A stretch of DNA of 64,000 bases, taken from contig NC_086354.1 in NCBI RefSeq assembly GCF_036324505.1, forward strand, positions 26,027,961 to 26,091,960, given 5' to 3'. Every line of letters begins with the position of its first letter. Positions within the stretch are counted from its first letter, which is position 1. A program made the position numbers and the translations under genes. The notes beneath the pieces were generated by a model. The model saw only the letters and a program-made list of their open reading frames with translations, made no database searches and was not told the origin of the DNA. Source of the stretch: Eleginops maclovinus. Lineage: Eukaryota; Chordata; Actinopteri; Perciformes; Eleginopidae. Shown here piece by piece: positions 29,330 through 43,900 of this stretch.

Positions 29330-30893
29330 TTACTGGTTATCAGCTCGTTAACAACATGTTAGCATCAGCTCGTTAACAACATGTTAGCATCAGCTCGTTA
29401 ACAACATGTTAGCATCAGCTCATTAACAACATGTTAGCATCAGCTCGTTAACAACATGTTAACATCAGCTCGTCAACAACATGTTAGCATCAGCTCGTTA
29501 ACATGTTAGCATCAGCTCGTTAACAACATGTTAGCATCAGCTCGTTAACAACATGTTAACATCAGCTCGTCAACAACATGTTAGCATCAGCTCGTTAACA
29601 TGTTAGCATAAGCTCGTTAACATAATGTTAGCATCAGCTCGTTAACAACATGTTAGCATCAGCTCAGCTCGTTAACATCAGCTCATTAACAACATGTTAG
29701 CATCAGCTCGTTAACAACATGTTAGCATCAGCTCAGCTCGTTAACATCAGCTCATTAACAACATGTTAGCATCAGCTTGTTAACAACATGTTAGCATCAG
29801 CTCGTTAACAACATGTTAGCATCAGCTCGTTAACAACATGTTAGCATCAGCTCATTAACAACATGTGAGCATCAGCTCGTTAACAACATGTTAGCATCAG
29901 CTCATTAACAACATGTTAGCATCAGCTCAGCTCGTTGACATCAGCTTTTTAACAACATGTTAGCATCAGCTCGTAAACATGTTAGCATCAGCTCGTTAAC
30001 ATCAGCTCGTTAACATCAGCTCATTAACAACATGTTAGCATCAGCTTGTTAACAACATGTTAGCATCAGCTCGTCAACAACATGTTAGCATCAGCTTGTT
30101 AACATGTTAGCATCAGCTCGTCAACAACATGTTAGCATCAGCTTGTTAACAACATGTTAGCATCAGCTCGTTAACATGTTAGCATCAGCTCGTTAACAAC
30201 ATGTTAGCATCAGCTCGTTAACATGTTAGCATCAGCTTGTTAACAACATGTTAGCATCAGCTCGTTAACATGTTGGCATCAGCTTGTTAACAACATGTTA
30301 GCATCAGCTTGTTAACATGTTAGCATCAGCTTGTTAACAACATGTTAGCATCAGCTCGTTAACATGTTAGCATCAGCTTGTTAACAACATGTTAGCATCA
30401 GCTTGTTAACAACATGTTGGCATCAGCTTGTTAACATGTTAGCATCAGCTTGTTAACAACATGTTAGCATCAGCTTGTTAACAACATGTTGGCATCAGCT
30501 TGTTAACATGTTAGCATCAGCTTGTTAACAACATGTTAGCATCAGCTTGTTAACAACATGTTGGCATCAGCTTGTTAACAACATGTTAGCATCAGCTTGT
30601 TAACATGTTAGCATCAGCTTGTTAACAACATGTTAGCATCAGCTCGTTAACATGTTAGCATCAGCTTGTTAACAACATGTTAGCATCAGCTTGTTAACAT
30701 GTTAGCATCAGCTTGTTAACAACATGTTAGCATCAGCTTGTTTACATGTTAGCATCAGCTCGTTAACATGTTAGCATCAGCTCGTTAACATGTTAGCATC
30801 AGCTTGTTAACAACATGTTAGCATCAGCTTGTTTACATGTTAGCATCAGCTCGTTAACATGTTAGCATCAGCTCGGCAACAACATGTTAGCAT
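29330..30893. repeat. 22-25-bp palindrome-rich minisatellite
   Basis: About 60 units of CATCAGCTCGTTAACA plus ACATGTTAG, with a shorter form lacking one ACA. Each unit carries two perfect palindromes, GTTAAC and AACATGTT. The array lies between the 3' ends of impa1 copy 2 (+) and the ligase gene (-). Confidence 0.95.
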
Positions 30894-31089
30894 CAGTTCA
30901 AGAAACAGAGAGGGATGATAATTGGCTGCTCGCTCCGTCTTTTTCGGTTTTCATTCGTCCTCTCACTGCAAACAAGGAGCCAATCAGACACCACCGGCTA
31001 AATGGTGACGATAACATCACTCAATGAAGCAGGACGGAGCTGCCATCTGATAGATTGGTGTGACGGAGGAAGTGGAGCTCCAGCAGCAG

Positions 31090-34000
31090 TCAGAGATGCT
31101 TCCTGAGAGGAACGCTATTGGTCAGTGTCTGCAGAGAGAGACAGAATCCGGTGCTGTGATTGGCTGAATGGATTATGGAACATCCCAACCTGCAGTTGAT
31201 TCGTTAATGATTTAACGAGGTATTGTGGAGGTCATTAGAGGTCAAACTGAGGTCGGGAACATTTACAGTATTTATAATTTGTAGTATGTACAGTGTGTGT
31301 GTGTGAGTGTGTGTGTTTGTTAGTGTGTTTGTTACTGACCGCGCGGAGGCCTTCTGTGTAAGCTTGCTCTGCCTCCTCAGCTCTCCTGGTCGGCACGGCG
31401 ACACCCCAGCGCTGAAGCTCCGCCACCATCTCCGCCACGCTGAAGAGCACTGCAGGGTCGCCATGGCAACGGTTGATCAGCTGCACCAAGCGCTCCTTGT
31501 AGTGTATCCTGAGGGTCATAAAAATCACTATCACCCCCGTTATTAGTATTACTAAACACAGCAACACAAGGTGTAATCGGGGGGGGGCTCACTCGCAGTA
31601 TCCTCTGTACTGGGGGGAGGCAGCTCGTCCACACGCTTCCTCACTCTCCTCCCTCACCTCCATCACCGGACACACACCTGAACACAACACAGCATCAGAC
31701 CCTGAACACAGCATCATACACACACCTGAACACACCATCAGACCCTGAACACAGCATCATACACACACCTGAACACACCATCAGACCCTGAACACAGCAT
31801 CATACACACACCTGAACATACCATCAGACCCTGAACACAGCATCATACACACACCTGAACACACCATAAGACCCTGAACACAGCATCATACACACACCTG
31901 AACACACCATCAGACCCTGAACACAGCATCATACACACACCTGAACATACCATCAGACCCTGAACACGCATCATACACACACCTGAACACACCATCAGAC
32001 CCTGAACACAGCATCATACACACACCTGAACACACCATCAGACCCTGAACACAGCATCATACACACACCTGAACACACCATCAGACCCTGAACACAGCAT
32101 CATACACACACCTGAACATACCATCAGACCCTGAACACAGCATCATACACACACCTGAACACACCATAAGACCCTGAACACAGCATCATACACACACCTG
32201 AACACACCATCAGACTCTGAACACAGCATCATACACACACCTGAACACACCATAAGACCCTGAACACAGCATCATACACACACCTGAACATACCATCAGA
32301 CCCTGAACACACCATAAGACCCTGAATACAGCATCATACACACACCTGAACACACCATAAGACCCTGAACACAGCATCATACACACACCTGAACATACCA
32401 TCAGACCCTGAACACAGCATCATACACACACCTGAACACACCATAAGACCCTGAACACAGCATCATACACACACCTGAACATACCATCATACCCTGAACA
32501 CAGCATCATACACACACCTGAACACACCATAAGACCCTGAACACAGCATCATACACACACCTGAACACACCATCAGACCCTGAACACAACATCAGACCCT
32601 GAACACAGCATCAGACCCTGAACACAGCATCATACACACACCTGAACACACCATCAGACCCTGAACACAGCATCATACACACACCTGAACACACCATCAG
32701 ACCCTGAACACAGCATCATACACACACCTGAACACACCATCAGACCCTGAACACAGCATCATACACACACCTGAACACACCATCAGACCCTGAATACAGC
32801 ATCATACACACACCTGAACACACCATCAGACCCTGAACACAGCATCATACACACACCTGAACACACCATCAGACCCTGAACACAGCATCATACACACACC
32901 TGAACACACCATCAGACCCTGAACACAGCATCATACACACACCTGAACACACCATCAGACCCTGAACACAGCATCAGACCCTGAACACACCATCAGACCC
33001 TGAACACGGCATCATACACACACCTGAACACACCATCAGACCCTGAACACAGCATCATACACACACCTGAACACACCACCAGACCCTGAACACAGCATCA
33101 TACACACACCTGAACACACCATCAGACCCTGAACACAGCATCATACACACACCTGAACACACCATCAGACCCTGAACACAGCATCAGACCCTGAACACAC
33201 CATCAGACCCTGAACACACCATCAGACCCTGAACACAGCATCATACACACACCTGAACACACCATCAGACCCTGAACACAGCATCATACACACACCTGAA
33301 CACACCATAAGACCCTGAACACAGCATCATACACACACCTGAACACACCATCAGACTCTGAACACACCATAAGACCCTGAACACAGCATCAGACCTGAAC
33401 ACAGCATTAGACCCTGAACACAGCATCAGACCCTGACACAGCATCAGACCCTGAACGCACACCATCAGACCCTGAACACACCTGAACACAGCATCATACA
33501 CACACCTGAACACATCATCAGACCCTGAACACAGCACATACACACACCTGAATACACCATCAGACCCTGAACACAGCATCATACACACAACTGAACACAC
33601 CATCAGACCCTGAACACAGCATCATACACACACCTGAACACACCATCAGACCCTGAACACAGCATCATACACACACCTGAACACACCATCAGACCCTGAC
33701 ACACCATCAGGACCCTGAACACAGCATCATACACACACCTGAACACACCATCAGACCCTGAACACAGCATCATACACACACCTGAACACACCATCAGACC
33801 CTGAAACACAGCATCATACACACACCTGAACACACCCATCAGACCTGAACACACAGCATCAGACCCTGAACACACCATCAGACCCTGAACACACCACAGA
33901 CCCTGAACACAAGCATCATACACACACCTGAACACACCATCAGACCCTGAACACAGCATCATACACACACCTGAACACACCACAGACCCTGAACACAGCA

Positions 34001-34958
34001 TCATACACACACCTGAACACAACCATCAGACCCTGAACACCCATCAGACACCTGAACACACATCAGACCCTAACACAGCATCATACACACACTTGAACAC
34101 AGCATCAGACCATGAACACAGCCATCATAAACAAACCTGAACACAGCATCAGACCCTGAACACACCATCAGACCCTGAAACACACCATCAGACCCTGAAC
34201 ACAGCATCATACACACACCTGAACACACCATCAGACCCTGAACACAGCATCAAACACACACCTGAACACACCATCAGACCCTGAACACAGCATCATACAC
34301 ACACCTTGACACACCATCAGACCCTGAACACACCATCAGACCCTGAACACACCATCAGACCCTGAACCACAGCATCATACACACACTTGAACACAGCATC
34401 AGACCATGAACACACCATCATAACAAACCTGAACACAGCATCAGACCCTGAACACACCATCAGACCCTGAACACAGCATCATACACACACCTGAACACAG
34501 CATCAGACCCTGAACACAGCATCAGACCCTGAACACAGCATCAGACCCTGAACACACCATCAGACCCTGAACACAGCATCAGACCCTGAACACAGCATCA
34601 GACCCTGAACACACCATCAGACCCTGAACACAGCATCATACACACACCTGAACACACCATCAGACCCTGAACACACCATCAGACCTTCTACACAACCCAA
34701 ACCCCTGTGGGAGGGGGCAGGTGGATCCAGGTGACTCGATGCTAATCGGCTGATCTACAGGTGGAACCTCACCTGTGTGGGAGTCAGGTGATCTGCGGGT
34801 GGCGGAGTCACAGCAGGAGGGAGACACTCTGTAGCACTGATAGAGACACTTTTGAACACACCTTCATTACATCACTTTAATGTGGTGTGTGTGTGTGTGT
34901 GTAGCTGAGTGTGTCTACCTGTGTGTGTGTGTGTACCTGTGTGTACCTTTGTGTGTAG

Positions 34959-34995
<37 letters not shown>

Positions 34996-35627
34996 CCTCT
35001 GTGTGTATGTTTGTGTGTAGCTGATTGTGTGTGTGTGTACCTTTGTGTGTGTGTTTGTGTGTGTGTGTGTGTACTGTTGTGTAGCTGAGTGTGTGTACCT
35101 GTGTGCGTACCTTTGTGTGTAGCTGAGTTTGTGTGTATGTGTGTGTGTGTACCTGTGTGTGTGTGTGTGTGTACCGTTGTGTGTGCACCTTTGTGTGTAC
35201 CTGTGTGTGTAGCTGAGTGTTTGTGTGTGTGTGTGTACCTTTGTGTGTACCTGTGTGTATACCTTTGTGTGTAGCTGAGTGTGTACCTGTAGTAACTGCA
35301 GGAGGCGGGACACGCTCCAGTCTCTAAGGTGATACAGACAGTCTCGAGGATGATGGGCATGCAGTCCCCTCCCCCCACAGGAAGTGGAGAACCTGCAGGC
35401 CTGAAGACACAACAACAATAATAATAACAACAATAATAATAATATTGATACCAATAACAACAATAATAACAACAATAATAATAACAACAATGATAAATGC
35501 AGTACCGGTCCGGGGCTGAAGGTCTGTCTGCAGCCTCCACAGAACTGGTGCTGACACTGAGAGCAGGTGAAGTGCAGACATCCTCCTCTGGAGACACTGA
35601 ACACACTGCTGCAGCATGGACACTCTG

Positions 35628-35680
<53 letters not shown>

Positions 35681-37261
35681 TTATGTTCAGTGGAGGAAAT
35701 AGGTATCTGATCCCCTGCAGATTGAGTTAGTTTACCCACTTACAAACACATGAACAGTCTGTCATTTGTATGGTAGGTTTATTTTAACAGTGAGAGACAG
35801 AATATCAGAAGAAATCCAGAAATTTGGATTAAAAACAAGATCTAAATTGATTTGCGTTTAGTGGTGGGAAATAGGTTTCTGATCCCCCGGCAGAACTTGC
35901 CTCAGTTCTTGGGGGAGAAAGCCTTGATGGACAGCACAGAGGGCAGGTGTTTCTTGTAGTTGGTCTCCAGGTCTGCTCACATCTCAGGGGGGATTTTAGT
36001 CCTCTCCTCTGCAGATCCTCTCAAATCCTTCAGGTTTGGAGGCTGATGCTTGGCAACCGGAAGACCTATCCATGACAATGTTCAGTGTCCTGGCTGAGGG
36101 AAGGAGGTTATCAGCCAGTATTTTACGGTACTTGGCCCCCTCCATCCCCTCAATGCGGTGAACCGCCCTGTCCCCTGAGCAGAGAGACCCCCCAAAGCAT
36201 CATGTCTCCACCTCCATGCTGGACGCTGGGGATGGTGTTCTTGGGTCATAGGCAGCATTTCTCTTCCTCCAAACACGACATGTGGAGTTGATGCCAAAGA
36301 TCTTGATGGGTCTCATCTGAGCTCCCCTTCTCATCAGCCTCCTCTGGACCCTTCAGAGGATCCCTGGCAGACTTCAGACGGCCTGTACATGTGCCTTCTT
36401 CAGCAGGGGACCTTGAGGCGCTGCAGGATTTTAATCCATTACAGCGCAGTGTGTTACCAGTAGTGTTCATGGGGACTGTGGTCCCAGCTGCCTTCAGATC
36501 ATTAACCAGTCCCTCCTGTAGTTCTTGGCTGACCCCTCACCTTTCTCAGGATCATTGATCGTGGAGCCCCAGACCGAGGGCGATTCATGGTCCTTTTGTG
36601 CCTCTTCCATCTTCTAATAATCAGACCAGTTGTCTCTCTCTCACCAGGCTGCTGCTGCTGGTCTTGAGTTATATTCCAGTCTTGTGCTGGTCTACAATCT
36701 TGCCCTCGCTGGAGAGGTTGTAATCTGATTATTGACTGTGGACAGGTGTCTTTTATCCAGGTAACGAGTTGACATCAGGAGTACTTTCTTAAAGCCAGAG
36801 GACTTCTTTAACCGGTCCGTGGGAGCCAGAGTACTTGTTGGTTAGAAGGGCATCCAATACTTATTTCCCCCAATTAAACGCAAATGAATTTAGATCTTGT
36901 TTTTAATCTAAATTTCTGGATTTCTTCTGATATTCTGTCTCTCACTGTTAAAATAAACCTACCATAAAAATGACAGACTGTTCATGTGTTTGTAAGTGGG
37001 TAAACTAACTCAATCTGCAGGGGATCAAATTATTTCCTCCACTGTATGTATATATACATATAAATGTGTGTTAATGAGGTGTATGTACCCAGCAGGGGGG
37101 GGTTCTGGTTCTGGAGGTCTGGCTGGTTGTGATGCCGCCTGACTCTGAACTGCTGACAGGACAGACCCTGATGTTCAGGAGACCACTGCACACACGCACA
37201 CACACACACGCACGCACGCAAGCACGCACGCAAGCACACATACACATTTCCATCAGTGACT

Positions 37262-37304
<43 letters not shown>

Positions 37305-37617
37305 CTGTGCCTGTGTGTGTGTCTTACAGGTGATCTGCACTGACAGCATGTGCTCTTCTTACAGCTCGGACAGTCCATCCTCAGCTGGTCAGCTTCATGA
37401 AGAATGCCGAACGAACACTGAAACACACACACACATACAACTTGTGTCACAGTACAGAGTGTGTCTCTGCAGGTCTCTGCAGGTCTCTTACATGTGAACA
37501 CCAGATGAAGTTGGGCATCTCCTGGAGAGCTCGATCTCTCAGCTTCCTCTGGAACAGCTCGTGGATCTCAGGAGGCAGGAAGTGACGGATCTGCGCACAC
37601 ACACACACACACACACA

Positions 37618-37667
<50 letters not shown>

Positions 37668-40600
37668 GCTATCAGTGTGTGGTTATTACAGCCTCATTTT
37701 AAAGTGTTACCATGACAGTATGTTGTTGTTGTTGTTGTTGTTGTTGGTATCTACTTGGAGATAAGCCCCGCCTCCTCGCAAGCATGTGTAGTTTGAGTTA
37801 ACACTATCCCTGCATGTCGTCCGGTCTGAACGCAGCTGTACTGTTTGGAGGGGGGGGGACCTGATATCCTCACCTGAGTGTCGAGCAGGTTGAAGTAATC
37901 CATCCCCCCCCCTGACCTCTGACCTCAGGATGGCCGCACTGAGACAAGACAGCTGATCAATGCTCTTCTCCTTTGGCCGACGAGAAAAAATGCTCGTAAA
38001 ACATGACTGACACAAGAGTGCAGGAGCAGTGGGTCATCGTGATGATCTGCAGGAGATACAGACAGAGGAAGAGACAGGTGATCTGCAGGAGATACAGAGA
38101 CAGAGAAGAAGAGACTAGATGATCTGCAGGAGATACAGACAGAGAAGAGACAGGTGATTCTGCAGGAAATACAGACAGAGAAGAAGAGACAGATGATCTG
38201 GCAGGAGATACAGACAGAGAAGAGACAGATGATCTGCAGGAGATACAGACAGAGAAGAGACAGATGATCTGCAGGAGATACAGACAGAGAAGAGACAGAT
38301 GATCTGCAGGAGATACAGACAGAAGAAGAGACAGATGATCTGCAGGAGATACAGACAGAGAAGAGACAGATTGAGCTGCAGAGATACAGACAGAGAGAAA
38401 GACAGATGATCTGCAGGAGATACAGACAGAGAAGAGACAGATGAGCTGCAGGAGATACAGACAGAGAAGGAGACAGATGATCTGCAGGAGATACAGACAG
38501 AGAAGAGACAGATGATCTGCAGGAGATACAGACAGAGAAGAAGAGACAGATGATCTGCAGGAAATACAGACAGAGAAGAAGAGACAGATGATCTGCAGGA
38601 GATACAGACAGAGAAGAGACAGATGATCTGCAGGAGATACAGACAGAGAAGAGACAGATGATCTGCAGGAGATACAGACAGAGAAGAGACAGATGATCTG
38701 CAGGAGATACAGACAGAGAAGAGACAGATGATCTGCAGGAGATACAGACAGAGAAGTGAGACAGATGATCTGCAGGAGATACAGACAGAGAAGAGACAGA
38801 TGATCTGCAGGAGATACAGACAGAGAAGAGACAGATGATCTGCAGGAGATACAGACAGAGAAGAGACAGATGATCTGCAGGAGATACAGACAGAGAAGAG
38901 ACAGATGATCTGCAGGAGATACAGACAGAGAAGAGACAGATGTCTGCAGGAGAGACAGACAGAGAAGAGACAGATGATCTGCAGGAGATACAGACAGAGA
39001 AGAGACAGATGATCTGCAGGAGATACAGACAGAGAAGAGACAGATGATCTGCAGGAGATACAGACAGAGAAAGAGAACAGATGATCTGCAGGAGATACAG
39101 ACAGAGAAGGAGACAGATGATCTGCAGGAGATACAGACAGAGAAGAGACAGATTGATCTGGCATGTCCTCAGATCAGATTTACTGTCTAATGCCTCCTGC
39201 AGTCATACTACCAGAGGATGCTGTGAAACCCTCCACTCAGAGGAGCTGAGGATGGGGGCTCTGATTAGCTGCGATGGTCCACCTTGCTGAGGTCACCTGC
39301 TCCTGAGCATAGGGGGCAGCAGTGAGTCAGGAACCTGAGAGGCCGATGGGTAATCTGGGTTTAGCTTGCATGCACCGCCTTCCAAACACCTCAGCTGGTC
39401 TGAAGCCCCTCCCCTCTTTCACCAGAGACAGGAAGGTGTTCTTCTGGTCCGGAGGAAGAACAGCTGCCCATCTGAGGAGGAAGAGCCTAAAACTGAGACC
39501 TGCAGGACTACAGAAACCGTACAAGACTATCGAGACCTGCTAATTTACAGAGTCCTGCACTACAGGGACTTGAACTACAGAGACCTGCAGGACTTCAGGT
39601 GCCTGAACTACAGAGACCAGAGGCATGTACGATGAAGCAGTAGTTGGGGTTGGCGAGGAACTTCAGGGTTCACTCTGGGTTTTCGGTCCTACGGCACTGC
39701 TTAATGGGGTAGATTCTCCATGGTAACTTATGCTGCTCCTGAGCAGGTTTAGGTGTTCAGATAAGAGATTAACCCATGAAAGCCCCGGCTGATGACCAAT
39801 CAGAGCTTAGTGGGCAGAGTTTGAAACTATCAAGTCATATTGCAGGATACAGGAAACACAGTTTAAAACTGCAGTCTGCAGGAAAGACTGCCGGCTAAAA
39901 TCACCGACTGGTGTAACATGACAATTAATATAATATCACTGCCCACTTCAGATACATTTCATCATCAATCACACCATTTAGCGAGATCTCGTCTTAGGTT
40001 TAGTTAAGCCAGATAACTCAAACATATCCAGGGTCTGTTCGTCGCACAGGTCACTGGACTACAGAGACATGCAGGATCAGAGACCTGAATTAAAGAGACC
40101 TGGACCACAGACACTTGGTTTAACTGAGTTGGGTCAGAGGTCCTCCTCACCTGGATGTGGTCCGCTGCAGCCGGTTGTCCTGAAGCTGGAAGCAGGACCA
40201 CAGATCCTGAGGTGTCGGGGTCTGCTCCTGATTGGCTGGTCCATACAGGTGAGACTACCTGATGAGGGTCCAGACTCAGGGCCTTAAGCCTTCTGCTGAG
40301 AGGGTCTGCAGAGACACACATAATGAGGTCCTGTTTCCTACCAACCAGTTACTGTTCCAAATCCGTGCTGGTGCTCTTCTGGTCCTGAACTTGTTCTCCT
40401 TTTTGGGACCAGTTGTGTTTCAAGAGCCAGACTGGTGCCACGTCACCACATCCCTGTTCAGTTGCAGATGTTCTCTCACAACAACCGCTGCAGTGATGTG
40501 CTGTAGGCGTTCACTCATTTACTGACAGCAGCCATAACTGTCTGTCACACAGCAGCTGATGCGTATCCGCCCCCCCCCCCCCCAAGTGGATGTGTTTCAG

Positions 40601-40901
40601 TCTGACAGGAACCAGTTATGTTCAATCATAATGAACTCCTTGGTAAATTGACTCTAATTCTGTGTTTGCTCCTCATTGTGTTGCGATGCCAGTAACAGGT
40701 GGCATAAGCCGTTTTTCTACTGGCTGATCTTACTCGCTGATTGTGTGTTGGTCGGACCTGGCAACCTGTGTAGCCATGTATTGATCCACCTGCTGCTGTA
40801 ATGGAAACAGGAAACATATGGCTGCTCTTCTCAATGGGAAATTACAAACAAACAGCATCACACTCTGCCGGGTAACTGCTGCCTGACTTTGTACGTGTGT
40901 G

Positions 40902-40941
<40 letters not shown>

Positions 40942-43900
40942 CTTGCTTCCTGTTTCTCACCTGAGGGGGGGCAGCTGAAGTCGATGCCCTGCAGCTCCTC
41001 GGCGTATGACCTCCTGCTCTGCTCCCATTGGCTGCCTGCAACAGGGGTAGGGGCTTCTCAGTAACACCAGCATGCTAACAAGCTACCAGGCTAAAAGCTG
41101 GAGAACAGGAAGTTACCTTTCTGTGCAGACAGGTGAGGGGGGGCTATGAAGAGGAGGGGTCTCTGTGGAGAGAGGGGGGGGGGGACTGCGGGAGAGGAAA
41201 TAAAGACAGCTGTTTATATATAGTTAACTACTGTTACATCACATTATCAGCTGTTTACATCACATTATCAGCTGTTACATCACATTATCAGCTGTTACAT
41301 CACATTATCATCTGTTACATCACATTATCAGCTGTTACATCACATTATCAGCTGTTACATCACATTATCATCTGTTTACATCACATTATCAGCTGTTACA
41401 TCACATTATCAGCTGTTACATCACATTATCATCTGTTTACATCACATTATCAGCTGTTACATCACATTATCAGCTGTACAATCACATTATCATCTGTTTC
41501 ATCACATTATCAGCTGTTTCATCACATTATCAGCTGTGACATCACATTATCAGCTGTTTCATCACATTATCAGCTGTTTACATCACATTATCAGCTGTTT
41601 ACATCACATTATCAGCTGTTACATCACATTATCAGCTGTTACATCACATTATCATCTGTGATTCAGCTGTTTCATCACATTATCAGCTGTTACATCACAT
41701 TATCAGCTGTTTCATCACATTATCAGCTGTTACATCACATTATCAGCTGTTACATCACATTATCATCTGTGATTCAGCTGTTTCATCACATTATCAGCTG
41801 TTACATCACATTATCAGCTGTGACAATTATCAGCTGTTACATCACATTATCAGCTGTTACATCACATTATCAGCTGTTTCATCACATTATCAGCTGTTAC
41901 ATCACATTATCAGCTGTTTCATCACATTATCAGCTGTTACATCACATTATCATCTGTTTACATCACATTATCAGCTGTTACATCACATTATCATCTGTGA
42001 TTCAGCTGTTTCATCACATTATCAGCTGTTACATCACATTATCAGCTGTTTCATCACATTATCAGCTGTTACATCACATTATCAGCTGTTTCATCACATT
42101 ATCAGCTGTGACATCACATTATCATCTGTGATTCAGCTGTTTCATCACATTATCAGCTGTTACATCACATATCATCTGTGACATTATCAGCTGTTTCATC
42201 ACATTATCAGCTGTTACATCACATATCAGCTGTTACATCACATTATCATCTGTGATTCAGCTGTTTTCATCACATTATCAGCTGTTACATCACATTATCA
42301 GCTGTTACATCACATTATCATCTGTGACATTATCAGCTGTTACATCACATTATCAGCTGTTTCATCACATTATCAGCTGTTACATCACATTATCAGCTGT
42401 TTCATCACATTATCATCTGTGATTCAGCTGTTTCATCACATTATCATCTGTTTACATCACATTATCAGCTGTGATTCAGTTGTTTCATCACATTATCAGC
42501 TGTTACATTACATTATCAGCTGTTTCATCACATTATCAGCTGTTACATCACATTATCATCTGTGATTCAGCTGTTTCATCACATTATCAGCTGTTACATC
42601 ACATTATCATCTGTTTACATCACATTATCATCTGTTACATCACATTATCATCTGTTTACATCACAATTATCAGCTGTTACATCACATTATCAGCTGTTAC
42701 ATCACATTATCAGCTGTGACATTATCAGCTGTTACATCACATTATCAGCTGTTACATCACATTATCAGCTGTTACATCACATTATCAGCTGTTACATCAC
42801 ATTATCATCTGTGATTCAGCTGTTTCATCACATTATCAGCTGTTACATCACATTATCATTATCAGCTGTTTCATCAAAATTACAGCTGTGACGATTATCA
42901 GCTGTTACATCCCATATCATCTGTATGTCATCACATTATCACTGTTACAAATCACATTATCAGCAGTTTCTCACATTATCACTGTTACATCACATTATCC
43001 GCTGTTTCATCACATTTATCAGCTGGACAGCACATTACACTGTTTACATCACATTATCCAAAGCGTTATACAGACATCACATTATCGCTGTCTACTATCA
43101 TCACATTATCGGGAGACATAATCCTCCCCAATAACGGATAGCATATCATTATCAGCTGTTACACACAAATCAACCCAACCACTCACACACTATGATCTAA
43201 ACTGGTACAGCAACTGTTATCACTTGTTTCATACTCATTATCTGCTGTGTCTATCACATTATCAGCTGTTACATCACATTATCATCTGTTTACATCACAT
43301 TATCAGCTGTTACATCACATTATCACTGTTTCATCACATTATCAGCTGTTACATCACATTATCAGTGTTACATCACATTATCAGCTGTTTCATCACATTA
43401 TCAGCTGTTTCATCACATTATCAGCTGTTACATCACATTTATCAGCTGTTACATCACATTATCAGCTGTTACATCACATTATCAGCTGTTTCATCACATT
43501 ATCAGCTGTTACATCACATTATCAGCTGTTTCATCACATTATCAGCTGTACATCACATTATCATCTGTTACATCACATTATCAGCTGTTACAATCACAGT
43601 ATCAAGCTGTTTCAATCACATATCATCTGGATTCACTGTTCCTCACATTATCAGCTGTTACATCACATTAATCATCTGTTGACATTATCATCTTTTTTCA
43701 TCACATTTATCAGCTGTTTAACAACATTCACATTATCAGCTGTTACATCACATAATCATCTGTGATTCAGCTGTTTCCTTCACATTATCAGCTGTTACAT
43801 CACATTTATCATCTGTGACAGTATCAGCTGTTAACATCACATTATCAGCTGTTATCATCACATTATCATCTGTTACATCACATTATCAGCTGTTTACAAT

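Noticed and set aside
29330..30893. CRISPR-like regular array
   Set aside because: The interval between repeats is also repeated, there are no unique spacers, and the window is a eukaryotic genome with introns.
40341..40510. - strand frame starting CSGCCERT as the missing RING1 CxxC exon
   Set aside because: No RING spacing or HOIP similarity after the cysteines, and no convincing donor in frame.
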